64,000 bases of DNA from Casuarius casuarius (Eukaryota > Chordata > Aves > Casuariiformes > Casuariidae), in assembly GCA_003342895.1 (NCBI GenBank), contig PTFA01000160.1, positions 1,548,310 to 1,612,309 of the forward strand, read 5' to 3'. The notes beneath the pieces were generated by a model. The model was not told the origin of the DNA. It searched no databases and saw only the letters and a list, made by a program, of their open reading frames with translations. Position numbers and translations under genes: made by a program. Positions 63,740-64,000 of this stretch are shown here, in pieces; the stretch's first letter is position 1; every line of letters begins with the position of its first letter.

Positions 63740-64000
63740 CTCCAAGGGAAAACAGTTAAGGAGAAAGCGTACACACTCGCCTTCCCGGCATGAAGCCGAG
63801 ATGCCGAGGCCCCGCACGCGAACAAAGCCGCTCCCCCCCACCAGGCCGGGGGAGGCGTTAGAGCCCTCGAGCGCCCGGAGACGGGGAGCGAGCAGGGGGC
63901 AGCGGCGCCGGCATCGCGCCCCTCCGAGCGGGGCGGCGGAGAGGAGCGGAGCGGCGCGGGGCAGCACGGGCCCGCCGCAGCCCCCGCCCCGGGCAGGGGG
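63740..64000. promoter_or_regulatory. CpG island at the YIPF6 5' end
   Basis: The last 260 bases are CpG-dense after kilobases of AT-rich sequence, as expected for the edge of the YIPF6 promoter island. I found no exon here ending in a split glycine codon with a proper donor, so this is read as the beginning of intron 1 or the near promoter. Exon 1 probably lies beyond the window. Confidence 0.7.

Noticed and set aside
63662..63967. 101-codon minus-strand frame as YIPF6 exon 1
   Set aside because: Its sequence does not resemble the YIPF6 N-terminus and no donor follows a glycine-splitting G; exon 1 is more likely beyond the window.

Overview
The window is vertebrate nuclear DNA, most likely from a bird or another sauropsid. 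Coding sequence is sparse and interrupted by GT-AG introns. CpG islands are frequent, and I recognise no SINE, LINE or LTR copy in 64 kb, which fits a small, repeat-poor avian genome. The exact species cannot be read from the sequence.

Two genes can be supported, both on the minus strand and therefore read from high to low coordinates. YIPF6, a five-pass Golgi membrane protein of the Yip1 family, occupies about 56.3-64 kb. Exons 2-7 were resolved to the base at 63341-63220, 62707-62629, 62217-62175, 60055-59930, 59829-59672 and 59071-58953 (stop at 58955-58953). All phases agree, and the 215 residues encoded equal the corresponding part of the human protein. Exon 1 was not found and probably lies just beyond position 64000. 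The last 260 bases are CpG-rich, as expected next to its promoter.

Downstream lies the 5' part of STARD8 (DLC3, a SAM-RhoGAP-START protein that restrains Rho), the same order and orientation as in mammals. An alternative first coding exon at 30527-30483 encodes a 15-residue start matching the known N-terminus of the human long form, and it sits in a CpG island. A second candidate start is a 166-codon exon at 49116-48619 (exon from about 49151), which may be joined in frame to a further upstream exon ending at 51901. Both end in phase 0, so either could splice to the same downstream exon. The SAM, RhoGAP and START exons were not found and should lie beyond position 1. Most of 1-48.6 kb is therefore probably STARD8 intron or alternative-promoter DNA.

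Region by region: 1-30 kb is mixed to GC-rich non-coding DNA with orphan CpG islands at about 2.6-3.8, 7.6-8.3 and 14.6-16.0 kb. Two of these have good minus-strand splice donors and the third a weaker one, so all could be further STARD8 promoters. 30.5-30.8 kb is the STARD8 promoter and exon. 31-48.6 kb is non-coding with another CpG island at 38.55-38.96 kb and short tandem repeats. 48.6-52 kb holds the upstream STARD8 exons. 52-63.6 kb is clearly AT-richer and holds the intergenic gap, the YIPF6 3' UTR and YIPF6 itself. No CRISPR array, operon, tRNA, rRNA or viral element was seen. I found no convincing undescribed system; the most interesting content is the alternative 5' architecture of STARD8.
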